The notes: generated by a model not told the origin, from the sequence alone. Counted from the first letter of the stretch, positions 25,001 to 33,450 are shown. The stretch: DNA of 64,000 nucleotides from Streptomyces aureoverticillatus (GCF_014649395.1 NZ_BMSY01000004.1:558001-622000), one strand, 5' to 3'. A program made the numbers and translations.

Positions 25001-25887
25001 CGCGGGGCGTCGGCCGGGAGCGTGCCGACCACGCTGGGCGGCAGTGTCGCGTGGGTGACGCGCTCCTGGGCGAGGGTGTGGGCGAGTTCGTCGCCGACCA
25101 CGCGCTGCCGCTCCGGAAGGACGAGGGTGGCGCCGGTGGTCAGGCCCATGATCAGGTCCCAGATCGACACGTCGAAGCTGAGCGAAGCGGACTGCAGGAC
25201 GCGGGAGCCGGGGGTGACGTCGAACCGGGCGAGGTGCGTGGCGCTCAGCGCGGCGATGCCGGTGTGCGTGACGGTCACTCCCTTGGGGCGGCCGGTGGAG
25301 CCCGAGGTGTAGATGACGTACGCGGGATGCGCCGGGTGGAGCGGGCAGCCGCGGTCCGTGTCGTCCGGGTCGGTGGCCGGGCCGCGCTCCCACGCCGCGC
25401 GGACGGTGGGTGTGTCGACGGCGACGAGCGCGGGCACCGCCGCGCTGTCCGCCTCGGCGTGCGCCGCCTGCCCCGCTGCCAGGTCCGCGGAGAGTCGCCC
25501 GGCCACGTCCCGAGTCGTGAGGACGAGCACCGGCGCGGCGTCCGCGACCATGTACCGGATGCGCTCGCCCGGATAGTCGAGGTCGATCGGCAGGTACGCG
25601 CCGCCCGCCTTCAGGACGCCGAGGACGACCGCCACCTGCTCGGCGGAGCGAGGCAAGGCCACGCCCACCGGACGCTCCGGCCCGATGCCGCGGCCGACGA
25701 GCCAGTGCGCGATCCGGTTCGCCCGCGTGTTCAACTCTCCGTACGTCCAGGAGAGTTCCCCCGACGCCACGGCCACCGCGTCCGGAGCCGACGCGACCCG
25801 GTCCTGGAAGAGGTCCGGGAACGTGGCGAGGTCACCGGACCCGCGCGCGAAGAGGTCGGCGACGGACGGGGGCTGAAGGTACGTCAC
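19021..25887 (-). CDS. Nonribosomal peptide synthetase, initiation half: A-T-E / C-A-T (2288 aa)
   Basis: Starts the assembly line: there is no N-terminal condensation domain, so the first residue is loaded directly without an acyl cap. Approximate order: A (TSGSTG 200), T with GGDSI (592), E (HHLVVDG 797), post-epimerase C (HHVLFDG 1307), A (TSGSTG 1780), T with GGHSLL (2232). Hand-read codes are DVWTSAACAK for module 1 (unassigned, product D-configured) and DAYWWGGTFK for module 2 (Val-like). The second A domain carries a six-copy decapeptide repeat at residues 1923-1982, just after the A5 motif NGYGPTETT. The GTG start at 25887 has GGAG 5 nt upstream. The gene ends in TAG directly followed, in the same frame, by the ATG of the next NRPS gene. 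A run of alternating Asp/Glu then Gly is present in the epimerase. Confidence 0.97.
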   Translation of the reverse strand: MTYLQPPSVADLFARGSGDLATFPDLFQDRVASAPDAVAVASGELSWTYGELNTRANRIAHWLVGRGIGPERPVGVALPRSAEQVAVVLGVLKAGGAYLPIDLDYPGERIRYMVADAAPVLVLTTRDVAGRLSADLAAGQAAHAEADSAAVPALVAVDTPTVRAAWERGPATDPDDTDRGCPLHPAHPAYVIYTSGSTGRPKGVTVTHTGIAALSATHLARFDVTPGSRVLQSASLSFDVSIWDLIMGLTTGATLVLPERQRVVGDELAHTLAQERVTHATLPPSVVGTLPADAPRTLTDLRVLSLAGEAVPRGLVSDWAPGRHVMNAYGPTEITCAATVARLVPAPRVPIGTAVPGTGLYVLDERLTPVSPDSPGELYVAGPGVARGYLGRPGLSSARFVADPFGEPGGRMYRTGDLVRFGDDGQLEYLGRTDEQIKLRGLRIEVGEIEAALAAHPRVAQAVVTAHEGRGTGKQLVGYVVPADPGTPHRGDQGGGTGYLDLGSGCTPGELRAFVAHRLPEFMVPATVLVLDRLPLTANGKVDKERLPEPEFRGVVHRAPRTRDEEVLAGAFAAVLGLGRVGVDDDFFALGGDSIQSLQMVSRVRAEGLEVSAREVFACRTVARLAEAAAANRQTGPAAVLEELEGGGAGWMPLLPVARWLKDLGPGFERFLQAMVLDLPEGIDEAGLTRTLAAVVDRHDVLRCRLVDEDEDEDDGGGGLVVSGPGTVDVASLVRRVACDGDWDVRPGVWRSLVPAELEEAAGRLDPGAGAVARFVWFDAGPERAGRLLVVLHHLVVDGVSWRVLMPDLAAAWGQVREGRMPQLPAVGTSLRRWAHALAEEAMSPGRVAELGLWRSVVDGPDPLLGSRLLDPAVDVRATVRETRVEVPADVTEAVLGELPAAFHGEVNDGLLAALALALARWRQARGVRESSALIRLEGHGREEAAAAGADLARTVGWFTSVFPLRLDLAGADLADAFAGGEAAGRVVKAVKEQLRAIPDKGIGYGLLRHLNPDTALSLAPHPIGQVSFNYLGRFSSAADMPAELHGLGFTQAQDVAELAVLDAAHDPRMPALAELDINAAVTDTAQGPCLSALFAAPEGVLAPEAVRELADLWTEALTGLARHARRADAGGLTPSDVPLVAVTQADIDRWEQRYPGLAEIWPTSPVQSGILFHSQLHATDAATTTSGGSFDSYQEQYTLHLFGPVEADRMRAAGQALLDRHPALRTAFVPHTDGSLVQLVVDGVQVPYAYTDLGHLTGPVQDEAFEDLLAADLQAHFHPADPPMLRLHLVRLAEERFELVLSAHHVLFDGWSVPLLVSDLLRCYGSGEAASGTPRDRGFGDFLTWLAGRDTDASADAWSQELSGLEEPTLLAPGAQSGDSPGIGQVDVPLTAEQAGDLARTAVELGLTLNTVIQGAWALLLAQVTGRQDVVFGSSVAGRPPELPGVDSAVGMFLNTLPVRVRCAPADTLTDVLSDLQARQGALQEHHHYALSDLHRLTGHKALFDTLIGFESFPMDRAAIAEASAAAGISVTGVRAFTPSHYPLAVFVYPDGPHPRLNIQFQQNIFDQATAADYATRFARVLTLITEDPEARVGHIDVLAPAEREQLLTDFNDTATPTARATMAGAFAEQVAAGPDRVAVVGGVQRLTYRELDERSNRLARVLVAQGVGRESIVGLALPRSTDQIVTVLAIIKAGGCYLPLDPEYPAERLEFMLRDAAPVLVVTHARIAAELPGGACPYLVLDEPDTEAAQAREPAEPVAATTHPDQLAYVMYTSGSTGRPKGVGVTHEAVIDLARDRRFATQAHRRVLLHSAQAFDASTYELWIPLLRGGTVVLAPPGRLDATVLAQVIEEHQVTAMWATAGLFKVLAEIRPETFTGLKEIWAGGDVLSPAAVRATQQSCPGILVVNGYGPTETTTFAACEPLTPDGAAAEPLTPDGAAAEPLTPDGAAAEPLTPDGAAAEPLTPDGAAAEPLTPDGAAAEAIPIGRPMDNMRAYVLDTALRPVPPGVPGELYLAGTGLARGYLDRFAPTAERFVACPFGAPGERMYRTGDVVRWTSEGRLVFQGRADTQVKIRGFRVEPGEIEAVLAGHPGVAQAVVVARESAAGTGKELVGYVVPADPDGSGRPAGAAQITALTDEQITALTDEARGHLQDRLPTHMVPAVLLPLTEIPLTPNGKLDQRALPAPDVTGTTAYRAPRTPQEAALCALFADVLGVDRVGIDDNFFDLGGHSLLAVKLVNRIRETFGVDVPMRAVLNSRRVADLSGTLRTASATRRPQLRRMNRSAK
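19031..19035 (-). promoter_or_regulatory. Shine-Dalgarno AGGAG inside the 3' end of the upstream NRPS gene
   Basis: Read on the minus strand, AGGAG precedes the ATG at 19020 by 10 nt and lies within the last codons of the upstream gene. It supports a real internal start and translational coupling, rather than a nonsense mutation that split one gene. Confidence 0.6.
19941..20120 (-). repeat. Six in-frame 30-bp tandem repeats in an NRPS adenylation domain
   Basis: Six consecutive 30-bp units, five identical and the one at 20091-20120 with a single C to G change on the plus strand. On the minus strand each encodes [10 protein letters not shown]. The array sits between A-domain motifs A5 and A6, where related A domains of this operon have a single short loop. 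The total is 60 added or altered residues, and 30-bp steps keep the frame. Confidence 0.97.
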
Positions 25888-26135
25888 GAAAGCTCCAGAA
25901 ACTCAAGCGGTGTGTGCGGGCGCCGCGGGCGGACGGATTGCGCGCGGCGCCCAGCGCGCGGGTGACGGTGTCGGGCAGGACGTACGGTGGCGGCTCGCGC
26001 CGGAACGCCGCGCACCGTCCGTGACCGCGGCGGGTCACGGACGCCTGGGCGAGCGCTGCCGGGCACGGCCGGTGGTCCGGGCGTGGCTGACCCACGCGGT
26101 CGGACGGCCCCACGCGGTCGGACGACGTGGCGCGG

Positions 26136-27524
26136 TCAGACGACGCGGCGTTGCGGCTTGCTGAACGGGCAGGGCTGGGAGAAGAACTCGCGCCGCTCCT
26201 GCACGTCCTGGAAGTTCGACTGCGTGGACGCACCCGTCGCGGCCAGCAGCATCCCGTCGGTGGAGTCCGGCCCGTCGAGGTGGGCGGCGAGCGGGCCGTC
26301 GGTGGCGCTCAGCGGCACCTGCGTCCCCTTGTCGCCGCGCGCCGTCGGGTCGGCCTGGGCCGCGTTGTCCCGCATCTTGCGCACGGTGCGGATGGCGTCC
26401 GGGGCGCCGGTGAGCGACTTGGTCTCCATGCCGCCGAGGTTGTTGCGCGGCAGGTGCAGGTGCATGTCGCGCCAGGCGAAGATGAACACCCGCAGGCCCA
26501 CACCGTGCCGCTCCAGGCGTGGCAGGAACGGGTCCTCGCAGCCCTCGTCCCGCAGCCGCGCCAGCTCCTCGCCGAACTGCTCGAACAGGTCGGTGAAGAG
26601 GTGGAACCGCATGCTCACCGAGTGACTGCCGCTCGTCAGGCCGAGGTTCTCGCGGATCTGGTGGTAGTCGTGGGTGCTGAGGTTGTCCACGATCGGCGGC
26701 AGGCACACCTCGACCGGGTCGAAGAGCTCGGCGGCACCGTCCAGGACGTCGACGGCCGGACCGATGTCGCCCTTGCGGGCACGGAGGATCGCCGCCTCGA
26801 TGCGGTCGTTGATCTCCCGCACGAGCAGTTCCGGTATCTGGTGCAGCGCACGGAACTGGGTGAAGTAGGTGTCGCCGGCCAGGTGGTGCTCGTGGACGGC
26901 GTGGCGCAGCCGCTCACTGGCGAGCAGCCGCTCCGGGGCGGCTCCCGGCGCGGGGTGCGCCGACTTGGCGAGGTTCGAACTCCACACCCGCGCGTCGTGG
27001 TTGGCGACGCGCACACAGTGCAGCACGCCGAACCACGAGTCCTCCAGGCCGCGCTCCGCGATGACCCCGTGCACGTCGACGCGGCCCTGCTCGGCGAGTT
27101 CGGTGAGCTGCCGGTCGAAGCGGCGCAGCGCCGGGGCGAACTCGGCGTACGCGGGCGTCGCCCCGACGTCCCAGCGGGGCGCGTCGGGACGTTCACCGCC
27201 GCTGACGCGCAGCGCGGCGACACTGAGCCGCACCAGGACGCGGTGGAAGCTGCGCACCCAGTGCAGGGCCGTGACGCAGCGGTCGACGTCCATCGCCCGC
27301 AGATGACCGCTCGCGCGGTCGAGGAGGTCGGTGAGGTTGTAAAGGGCAATCTCGGCGGACTGATAGAGACCGACGAGCAGCGCTTCCGGAGTCACTGGTT
27401 CCGCAGTCGCCGCCGCGCGTGCGTCTTCGATCGCGCGCAGGCTTTGGAGGGCGTAGTAATGCTCGGCTATGATGCCGCGCTCGTTATGGGTGGCAGGTCC
27501 GTCGGCGGCAGGCTCGAGTTGCAA
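26136..27524 (-). CDS. Tryptophan 2,3-dioxygenase-superfamily heme protein (about 462 aa)
   Basis: Likely a heme enzyme acting on tryptophan or a derivative as a precursor or tailoring step for the NRPS product. Seen in the C-terminal half: ALHQIPELL, matching the TDO HQxxEL heme-pocket helix; SHSVSMRFHLF, matching the GxxSxxFR block; and HLHLPRNNLGG, matching the HxHxVxRxLG region with the axial histidine. The N-terminal half (LYQSAEIALYN, then helical segments) looks like a second, degenerate copy of the same fold. The length is well above classical TDO (about 280 aa), which favours a PrnB-like or divergent subfamily. Start: TTG 27524 has AAGGGA 6 nt upstream; ATG 27557 is an alternative without a clear SD. 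It lies 248 bp upstream of the NRPS genes on the same strand, probably in one operon. Confidence 0.75.
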   Translation of the reverse strand: MQLEPAADGPATHNERGIIAEHYYALQSLRAIEDARAAATAEPVTPEALLVGLYQSAEIALYNLTDLLDRASGHLRAMDVDRCVTALHWVRSFHRVLVRLSVAALRVSGGERPDAPRWDVGATPAYAEFAPALRRFDRQLTELAEQGRVDVHGVIAERGLEDSWFGVLHCVRVANHDARVWSSNLAKSAHPAPGAAPERLLASERLRHAVHEHHLAGDTYFTQFRALHQIPELLVREINDRIEAAILRARKGDIGPAVDVLDGAAELFDPVEVCLPPIVDNLSTHDYHQIRENLGLTSGSHSVSMRFHLFTDLFEQFGEELARLRDEGCEDPFLPRLERHGVGLRVFIFAWRDMHLHLPRNNLGGMETKSLTGAPDAIRTVRKMRDNAAQADPTARGDKGTQVPLSATDGPLAAHLDGPDSTDGMLLAATGASTQSNFQDVQERREFFSQPCPFSKPQRRVV

Positions 27525-27787
27525 GAGTCGTCCCTTCGCGGGCAATTGGCGTGCCATCGGGTGGGGAGCCGGATAACCGCCAAAATCGGTGTCTGTCGCA
27601 GGCCGTACCCGTGCTGGGACGAGTCTCACCGACACGGGGCCCGGGGCGATGGAATTCGGGGCCATTCCCTGTCCGGTCGCCAGGACATGCGCTCTGCACC
27701 ATAGCCGCGCGCCAGACATGAGTTTGGGTCGCGTGCGGAATGCGAGGAGAACGGGTGTCGGATATATCTGCTTTATCGGAACCGCTA

Positions 27788-27801
27788 TGAGCACATGCTC
27801 A
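27788..27801. promoter_or_regulatory. Palindrome TGAGCA-CA-TGCTCA upstream of the TDO-like gene
   Basis: Perfect 6-bp arms with a 2-bp spacer, in a locally AT-rich segment about 265 bp upstream of the chosen TDO-like start. A transcription-factor site is plausible; it is not matched to a known consensus. Confidence 0.4.
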
Positions 27802-27897
27802 ACGTCGCCGTCGCGACGTTACGGAAACCGGATCCGGACGGTTATGGCTCCCGGTCGTGGCGAGTTACCAGCGGGTTTCCGCATGCCCGGGGTGGTG

Positions 27898-27930
27898 AAT
27901 TTCTGTGCGTGAAAATTTCTGTACGTGAAA
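27898..27930. repeat. Tandem 16-bp direct repeats with internal dyad
   Basis: AATTTCTGTGCGTGAAA at 27898-27914 is followed by AATTTCTGTACGTGAAA at 27914-27930, differing at one base. Each unit is itself a dyad of the form TTTC-N7-GAAA. Position: just beyond the stop of the PucR gene and upstream of the TDO-NRPS operon. The pattern is typical of adjacent operator sites, but the cognate regulator is not known. Confidence 0.55.
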
Positions 27931-27959
27931 CAGGACGCGCCCCGAGCAGGGGGCGCCGC

Positions 27960-29966
27960 TCACGTCGCGGGGCACAGGACGCCGCGGCCCTCCGCGACGT
28001 CGAGCTCGCCGGTCACGACGTGCAGGGCGAACTGCAGGTCGCGCAGGCCGCTGAGGGAGCTGAAGTCCCGGGCCGTGTGCCGCTCCAGCGCGCGCAGGTG
28101 GGAGCGCACGGTCGCTTCCGAGAGGCCCAGCGCGCGTGCGGCCGGTTCGATGTGGGCGTCGTGGGTGAGCCAGACCGTGGCGGTGGTCAGCAGGTCCCGG
28201 CGGTCGCCGCGGGCGGTGTGCAGCAGGGTGTCCGCCCAGGCGAGGACCTGGGGGGCGGCCAGCAGTGAGGCGAGCGTCGGGGGCGTCACGTCGGGCTCGG
28301 CTGAATCCGCGGGGCGTTCCCGCCGCGTGACCAGCTCCAGTGCCAGGCCGACGGCGATGCGGTCGGCGACGGTGCCGAAGTCCACGTTCAGGGCCTCCGC
28401 CGCCCGGGTCACGCGCCGGGTGACGGTGTTGCGGTGCAGGCGCAGACGGCGGGCGGCGACGGTGTAGGGGTGGGCGAGGGCGCTGGCCAGCGTCTCGCGC
28501 ATCTGCTCCCACTGGGTCTCGTGCCGCATCAGCGGGTCGAGGAGGTGCCTGGCCCAGCGCTGCGCTTCGCGCGGCGGCAGCAGGCCGACCAGATCGGTGT
28601 GGTGCGCGGACAGCGCGACCGCGTCGGTCTTGTGGAGGGCGAACCGCCGGGCGGCGACTGCCTCTTTGAGCGCCTCGGCGACCATCGACATGGAGTAGAC
28701 GCCACTGCCGCTCAGGGAGGCTTCGGCCCCCAAGGACGCGACCAGGCGGGAGAGTTCGGCAGGCACGCCGGATGCGCCGGGGAGTTCTGCTGCGCCGGTG
28801 CCGCCAGGACCGCCCGTGCCGCCCCCCACGGACGCGGTGGCCGCGCTGCCGTCGGCCCGGCCGACCCGTCCGGCCCGAGGGGGCTCCTGGATCGGCTGGA
28901 CGACCAGCACCCGGCGCTCCTCCCGTGGATCCGCGATCACCAGGGCGCGGCCCGCCGTGACGACCTCGCACCGGCGCACGGCGGCGTCCCGGTGGGTGCG
29001 CGCGGTCTCGATGACGAAGACGCGGGCCGTTTCCGGCTCCAGGAGGCCGGGCGCCTGCGGGGCCATGACCCGGCGCGCCTTGTCGACCTCGGCGTCCAGG
29101 AGCAGTTCCACCGCGGCTCTGCGGGCCGCGCTGGAGGCGTCGGCGGCCGCGCGGTACTCGCGGCGCGCCTGGTCGAGGAGACCGAGGAGCTTGGCGGTCT
29201 GGCCCAGGAGGCGGACCTCGGCGTCGTCGAACGGGGACGAGGCGCGGGCGACGGCCAGCACCGTGTCCGCGCCGTGGGGCGGGGCGAGGGTGATGAGCCG
29301 GGTGTGCGGCCCGGTGGACCGCTCGGGCGCGGCGGCGCCGACGGATCTGTGAATGATCGCCGGTGCCAGGGTCTCGGCCGCGGTGGCCGGCGAGGCGGCC
29401 AGGACGCGCTGCGGTTCGCTGACGAGGACCTGCACGTGCAGGGCGCGAGCGAGCCAGTCCGCGATGCGCTGCATCGCTCTGGGGTCGGCGAGCTGGGCGG
29501 GCATCTGCTGGACGAGCGTGGCGAGTTGAGCGGCCCGGCGCTCGGCGCCGGCCAGCCGGTTCTCCTGGAAGCGGTGCCGCGCCGTGGCCCACTCCCGCTG
29601 CGGTGCGGTGGTGACCATCAGCGGGACGGCGAGTGCGGTGGACAGGTCACGTATCGCCTGCGGGAAGGGCTGGTGGGCGCCGGGCGTCGCGTTCACCACG
29701 AGGCCGGCGCACTTGTCCAGCGCCAACTGCTCCACGAGCGTCTCCAGCGCGACCGCCGCGTGCCCCCGGAGCCGGAACGGCAGTCCCGTGACCAGGACCA
29801 GGGATCCGGGCTCGAGGCGTCGCTGGGGCTCGCCCTCCATGAGCTGCGGGAGCGTCAGGGTCGTCAGTCCGGTCACCCCGGCCGACTCGTACCGGGCCGC
29901 GTCGATCCCTCCGGCGAAGGCGAGCTCGAGCTCGGCCCTGCCGACCAGCGCGCCCAGTGTCAGCAC
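27960..29966 (-). CDS. PucR-family transcriptional regulator (about 668 aa)
   Basis: Cytoplasmic DNA-binding regulator. Seen: an N-terminal PucR-type domain (LTLGALVGRAELELAFAGG at the start, then TLPQLMEGE), a central GAF-like segment, a Gly/Ala/Pro-rich low-complexity linker near 390-420, and a C-terminal helix-turn-helix of the PucR kind (RRLRLHRNTVTRRVTRA, about 530). A second HTH-like segment lies at the very end (ARALGLSEATVRSHLRAL). Start: GTG 29966 has GGGAGA 4 nt upstream; an upstream TTG/ATG-type extension to 30014 is less likely. The gene lies between the NRPS operon and a divergent regulator operon, so it may control either one. The inducer is unknown. Confidence 0.85.
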   Translation of the reverse strand: MLTLGALVGRAELELAFAGGIDAARYESAGVTGLTTLTLPQLMEGEPQRRLEPGSLVLVTGLPFRLRGHAAVALETLVEQLALDKCAGLVVNATPGAHQPFPQAIRDLSTALAVPLMVTTAPQREWATARHRFQENRLAGAERRAAQLATLVQQMPAQLADPRAMQRIADWLARALHVQVLVSEPQRVLAASPATAAETLAPAIIHRSVGAAAPERSTGPHTRLITLAPPHGADTVLAVARASSPFDDAEVRLLGQTAKLLGLLDQARREYRAAADASSAARRAAVELLLDAEVDKARRVMAPQAPGLLEPETARVFVIETARTHRDAAVRRCEVVTAGRALVIADPREERRVLVVQPIQEPPRAGRVGRADGSAATASVGGGTGGPGGTGAAELPGASGVPAELSRLVASLGAEASLSGSGVYSMSMVAEALKEAVAARRFALHKTDAVALSAHHTDLVGLLPPREAQRWARHLLDPLMRHETQWEQMRETLASALAHPYTVAARRLRLHRNTVTRRVTRAAEALNVDFGTVADRIAVGLALELVTRRERPADSAEPDVTPPTLASLLAAPQVLAWADTLLHTARGDRRDLLTTATVWLTHDAHIEPAARALGLSEATVRSHLRALERHTARDFSSLSGLRDLQFALHVVTGELDVAEGRGVLCPAT

Positions 29967-30022
29967 GTCATCTCCCGCTCCTGCCAGAGGCGTTGGTGAT
30001 GTCTCTCGACACACTCAAAGGG

Positions 30023-30066
30023 TTGCGAACAGAGATTGCAAGCGACAAGGTGTGCACTGTCCGCAA
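30023..30066. promoter_or_regulatory. Imperfect inverted repeat in the PucR / XRE divergent promoter region
   Basis: TTGCGAACAG (30023-30032) and CTGTCCGCAA (30057-30066) match as inverted arms at 9 of 10 positions, with a 24-bp spacer. They lie in the 128-bp gap between the divergent PucR and XRE genes. A candidate operator for either regulator. Confidence 0.4.
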
Positions 30067-30094
30067 GTTGCGGTGAGTGCCGGAAGGAGAGTTC

Positions 30095-30940
30095 GTGGCC
30101 CGCGAAAGGTCCGGCCCGACCCTCGCGCACCTCGTTCTGGCCACCCGGCTGAAAATCCTGCGCGAGGCGGCGGGGCTGACGCGTCAGCACGCGGCCGACG
30201 CGCTCGGCGCCCACCCGGTCACCGTCCGCCGGATCGAGCAGGCCCAGACGTCCCTGGACGAGGGGCAGGTCCGGGCGCTGCTGCGGGCGTACGGGTCGCC
30301 TGTCGCGGAGATCGACGAATTCCTCGGCAAGCTGGCGACGGCGAACCTCCCCGGCTGGTGGCATCCGTGGCGTGCCGCCATGGACCCGTGGCAACTCGAC
30401 CTGATGAGCGTGGAGTCCGCGGCCAGCATGATCCGCGCCTGGGAACCGGCGCTCGTGCCCGCCCTGTTGCGCACCCGCGCCTACGCCCGCGCCGTCGACG
30501 ACGCCCTGCGCCCGGACCTGTCCCCCGCCGACAAGGACGCGCGGACCGAGTTGCTGATGAAGCGTCAAGAACGGTTGCGCGCACAGCAGACACGCATCTG
30601 GGCCGTGATGTCGGCCGCGGCACTGCACACCCGCGTGGGCGGTGACGACGTCATGGCCGAGCAGATGGCGGCGCTGCACGCCGCCGTCGACGGGCCCGAC
30701 GTGACCTTGCAGATCCACCCGCTGGACGGGCCGCCGCACGCGCTGACCGGCACGCCCGCGATCACCGTCTACCGGGTCGAGGCGCCGGAGATCCCCGACC
30801 GCGTGGTCCGCGAGGGCGGCCCGGCCGGCAGCGCCGACGTGTGGGACGTGTCCGCGACCGTGACCGACTACCGCCTGCTCCTCGACTACTCCTGCGCCAT
30901 CGCCCTCCATCCCGACAAGTCGAAAGAGGCATTGCCTTGA
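30095..30940 (+). CDS. XRE-family HTH regulator with DUF5753 domain
   Basis: Streptomyces-type helix-turn-helix protein. Seen: HTH at about residues 13-65 (LKILREAAGLTRQHAADAL and VTVRRIEQAQ), then a DUF5753 domain starting around the WWHPWR motif and including EPALVPALLRTRAYARAV and LHAAVDGPDVTLQIHPL. About 281 aa, normal for the family. The GTG start at 30095 has AAGGAGA upstream with good spacing; an in-frame start at 30077 is not needed. Its stop overlaps the TTG start of the next gene by 4 nt (TTGA), indicating a coupled operon. Family members often pair with small DUF397 proteins; here the partner is a DUF574 methyltransferase instead. Confidence 0.9.
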   Translation: MARERSGPTLAHLVLATRLKILREAAGLTRQHAADALGAHPVTVRRIEQAQTSLDEGQVRALLRAYGSPVAEIDEFLGKLATANLPGWWHPWRAAMDPWQLDLMSVESAASMIRAWEPALVPALLRTRAYARAVDDALRPDLSPADKDARTELLMKRQERLRAQQTRIWAVMSAAALHTRVGGDDVMAEQMAALHAAVDGPDVTLQIHPLDGPPHALTGTPAITVYRVEAPEIPDRVVREGGPAGSADVWDVSATVTDYRLLLDYSCAIALHPDKSKEALP

Positions 30941-31731
30941 CCGAGCCGACCGATCCCCAGCAGATAGACACCTCCGTCGCCCACAGCGCACGCGTCTGGA
31001 ACTACTGGCTGGGCGGCAAGGACTGGTTCCCCGCCGACCAGGCCGCGGGTGACGCCTACCGCGACAAGTACCCGCTGATCGAGCCGATGGCCCAGGAGTC
31101 GCGGGGCTTCCTGATCCGTACGGTGACCTGGCTGGCGCGGGAGGCCGGGATCAGGCAGTTCCTCGACGTGGGCGCCGGCCTGCCGACGGCCAACAACACC
31201 CACGAGGTGGCCCAGCGCATCGCCCCCGACTGCCGGGTGGTGTACGTCGACCACGACCCGCTCGTCCTGCTGCACGTCCACGCCATGCGCAAGAGCACGC
31301 CCGAGGGCGCCATGGACTACGTACTCGCGGACATGCGCGACACCGACGCCGTCCTGGAGGGCGCGGCCAAGACCCTGGACATGACCCGGCCCATCGCCCT
31401 GGTGATCAACGATGTGCTCGGCCACATCGTGGACTGGGACGAGGCGCTGTCGCTCGTACGGCGCCTGGTGGACCGGCTGCCCTCGGGCAGCCATGTGTCC
31501 CTGAGCCACTCCACCGCCGCGGACGACAAGCACCGGGAGGTGCAGGAGGCCTACAACAACTCCGGTGCGATCCCCTACATCTTCCGGGAGCCGGAGCAGA
31601 CGGTGGCCTTCTTCGAGGGCCTGGAGCTGGTCGAGCCCGGCTATGTGTCCTGGCCCAACTGGCGGCCCGACGCGACCACCGGCCGGCTCACCGTGCGCGC
31701 GGGCTGGGGCGGCGTCGCACGGATCTCATGA
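30937..31731 (+). CDS. SAM-dependent methyltransferase, DUF574 family
   Basis: Predicted SAM-binding methyltransferase of the DUF574 (Methyltransf_19) family, common in Streptomyces next to XRE regulators; the substrate is unknown. Seen: the family N-terminus (DTSVAHSARVWNYWLGGKD), the SAM motif FLDVGAGLPTANNTHE near residue 80, and acidic motif VVYVDHDPLVL about 25 residues later. About 264 aa, full length for the family. Start TTG 30937 overlaps the previous stop and has an AAAGAGG stretch about 7 nt upstream. The end overlaps the next gene by ATGA, so three genes are translationally coupled. Confidence 0.9.
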   Translation: MTEPTDPQQIDTSVAHSARVWNYWLGGKDWFPADQAAGDAYRDKYPLIEPMAQESRGFLIRTVTWLAREAGIRQFLDVGAGLPTANNTHEVAQRIAPDCRVVYVDHDPLVLLHVHAMRKSTPEGAMDYVLADMRDTDAVLEGAAKTLDMTRPIALVINDVLGHIVDWDEALSLVRRLVDRLPSGSHVSLSHSTAADDKHREVQEAYNNSGAIPYIFREPEQTVAFFEGLELVEPGYVSWPNWRPDATTGRLTVRAGWGGVARIS

Positions 31732-33212
31732 CGCCGAGCGGCGCGGGCCGTCCGGGGCACCTCGCGGGGCCCGCGCCCGCCTCCGCCGCGCCGGACCTGT
31801 CCGGCCAGGCGCTGCGACGGCTCACGCGGGCGGCCGCGCACTCCGGCGCGGCGCTGATCGCCGAAGCGGCCGACCTCACCGACGGCTGGGCGGTCCTGGT
31901 GGACCCGGTGACCGGCGCCGTCCACAGCACCCCGCACCCGGCCGGCCCCGAGGGCGAGCGGGCCGCCGCACACCCCCAGGCCCACCCGCACCTCACGATC
32001 CATCAGGTGAACGACGCCGCCGGCACCGTCCTCGTCCTCGGCCCGCGCAGAACACCCGCCCCCCAGGCCGGCCTCGTCGCGCGGGCCACCGCCGACCTGC
32101 TGCGGGTGCGGGCGCGGCGGGCGGACGAGGTACGCGAGGCCGAGCAGCGGCTGCACGCCGCCGTACTGCGCCTGCTGCTGCACGGCCACGCGCAGCTGGC
32201 CGCCGATGTGCTGGGCGGCGCCACGGCCACGCACGCCACGGTGTACCGGCTGGCCGGGCGCGCCGCGCACACCGCCTACCAGGCTCTGTGGCGGGCGGCG
32301 CAGCCCGGCGTGTCCCTCGGCGGCACGCGGGTGCTGCTCTGCCTGGACGGGGCGGAGCTGGTGGTCGTGGCCCTCCACGGCGCCCACGGGGACCACCACC
32401 CGGCGCTCTCCCTGGTCGCGCGCGTCGCCGACCGGCATCAACTGGCGGGCGGGGCCGCGGATCCCGCTCCGCTGGACATGTTCGCCACCGCGTGGGCGGA
32501 GGCCGGCACGGCCCGCAACAGCGCCGCCGTCGGCTGCCTGACCTGCGCGACCGGCCTGGGCGCGCACGGGCTGCCCCGCGTCGTACCGGCGGACCGGCTC
32601 GCCGCGTGGTCCGCGGCCGTCCTCCAGCCCCTGGACCGCGAGCAGCGGCGCACCCTGGAGGCCTGGCTCCGCTCGGGTTCGGCACTGGCCGCCGCGCACG
32701 CCCTCGACGTGGCGGAGGGCACCGTACGCACACGGCTGCGCGGCATCGGAACGCTGCTCGACGCCGATCTGGACGACCCCACGGTGCAGGCCCAACTCCT
32801 CCTCGCCCTGCGGGCCCCGGCATCGGCCCCCTCCCCCTCCACGGCCTCGCGCACCCGAGTGACCCCCCACCCGCCGCTGCCCGCCGACCTCCTCGCCCCC
32901 GAGCACGCCCACCGCTGGGCGTCCACGCTGCTCGAACCGCTCGACACCCGGCTGCGCATCGCCCTGCGGTGCTGGCTCGGCCACCGGGGCCGCACCGCTC
33001 CGGCCGCCGCCGCGCTGGGCCTGCACCGGACGACCCTCACGACCTGGCTCACCGAGTGCGGCCGGCTCCTGGCCCTGGACCTGTCGTCGGCGACGACCCG
33101 GACGGAGCTGCGCCTGGCCGTGGAGACGATCGCGCGGCCCGGCGACGTACCGGAGGCGCTGCCCCGCCGCGGTGGCAGGACCTACCGAGGGCCACGCCCC
33201 ACCGGGGAGTAG
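31728..33212 (+). CDS. PucR/CdaR-like helix-turn-helix regulator (494 aa)
   Basis: Putative transcription regulator ending the XRE-methyltransferase operon (ATGA overlap with the gene before). Seen: no clear N-terminal catalytic domain, a sensor-like middle region, then two HTH-like blocks: SALAAAHALDVAEGTVRTRL near residue 330 and APAAAALGLHRTTLTTWL near 430, each followed by a segment of the PucR C-terminal kind (DDPTVQAQLLLAL; TTRTELRLAVE). Duplication of the PucR effector domain would explain this. It resembles in layout the PucR gene across the divergent promoter. Function beyond DNA binding is not visible. Confidence 0.7.
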   Translation: MTPSGAGRPGHLAGPAPASAAPDLSGQALRRLTRAAAHSGAALIAEAADLTDGWAVLVDPVTGAVHSTPHPAGPEGERAAAHPQAHPHLTIHQVNDAAGTVLVLGPRRTPAPQAGLVARATADLLRVRARRADEVREAEQRLHAAVLRLLLHGHAQLAADVLGGATATHATVYRLAGRAAHTAYQALWRAAQPGVSLGGTRVLLCLDGAELVVVALHGAHGDHHPALSLVARVADRHQLAGGAADPAPLDMFATAWAEAGTARNSAAVGCLTCATGLGAHGLPRVVPADRLAAWSAAVLQPLDREQRRTLEAWLRSGSALAAAHALDVAEGTVRTRLRGIGTLLDADLDDPTVQAQLLLALRAPASAPSPSTASRTRVTPHPPLPADLLAPEHAHRWASTLLEPLDTRLRIALRCWLGHRGRTAPAAAALGLHRTTLTTWLTECGRLLALDLSSATTRTELRLAVETIARPGDVPEALPRRGGRTYRGPRPTGE

Positions 33213-33450
33213 GCGGGCCGGTCCGGGGCGCACGGCGGCCGCAGCGAGCGTGGCGTCAAGAAAATCTAACACTGCCAAATTCCGCCGCGCCTCGCTAACT
33301 TCGGCAACGGCGACGGCGAGCGCGACACCGCGTTCCGGGCCCGGCCCGCGTCGTCGTTTCGGCGTCGGTACCAGAGCGCGCCTTTCCCGCCCTCATGTCA
33401 CTCCGGCCGCTGCATGTCCTTTTCCCCGCAAGACCCGAAGGAGAGAGTGC

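Larger units (their letters stand above)
27525..27959. other. 435-bp intergenic region, probable promoter/leader of the TDO-NRPS operon
   Basis: No convincing gene. GC content drops sharply compared with its neighbours, notably around 27740-27800 and 27898-27930. It holds a dyad TGAGCA-CA-TGCTCA at 27788-27801 and a tandem 16-bp repeat nearer the regulator gene. An open frame extends into this region from the TDO-like gene, but it would have to cross the low-GC segment and lacks a Shine-Dalgarno. Confidence 0.6.

Noticed and set aside
27525..27794. N-terminal extension of the TDO-like protein to an ATG at 27794
   Set aside because: It would translate through a low-GC, promoter-like region and has no Shine-Dalgarno; a TTG with AAGGGA fits better.
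33172..33450. N-terminal extension of the MMPL transporter
   Set aside because: The extra residues overlap the previous gene and are Arg-rich; a well placed GGAG precedes the GTG at 33451.
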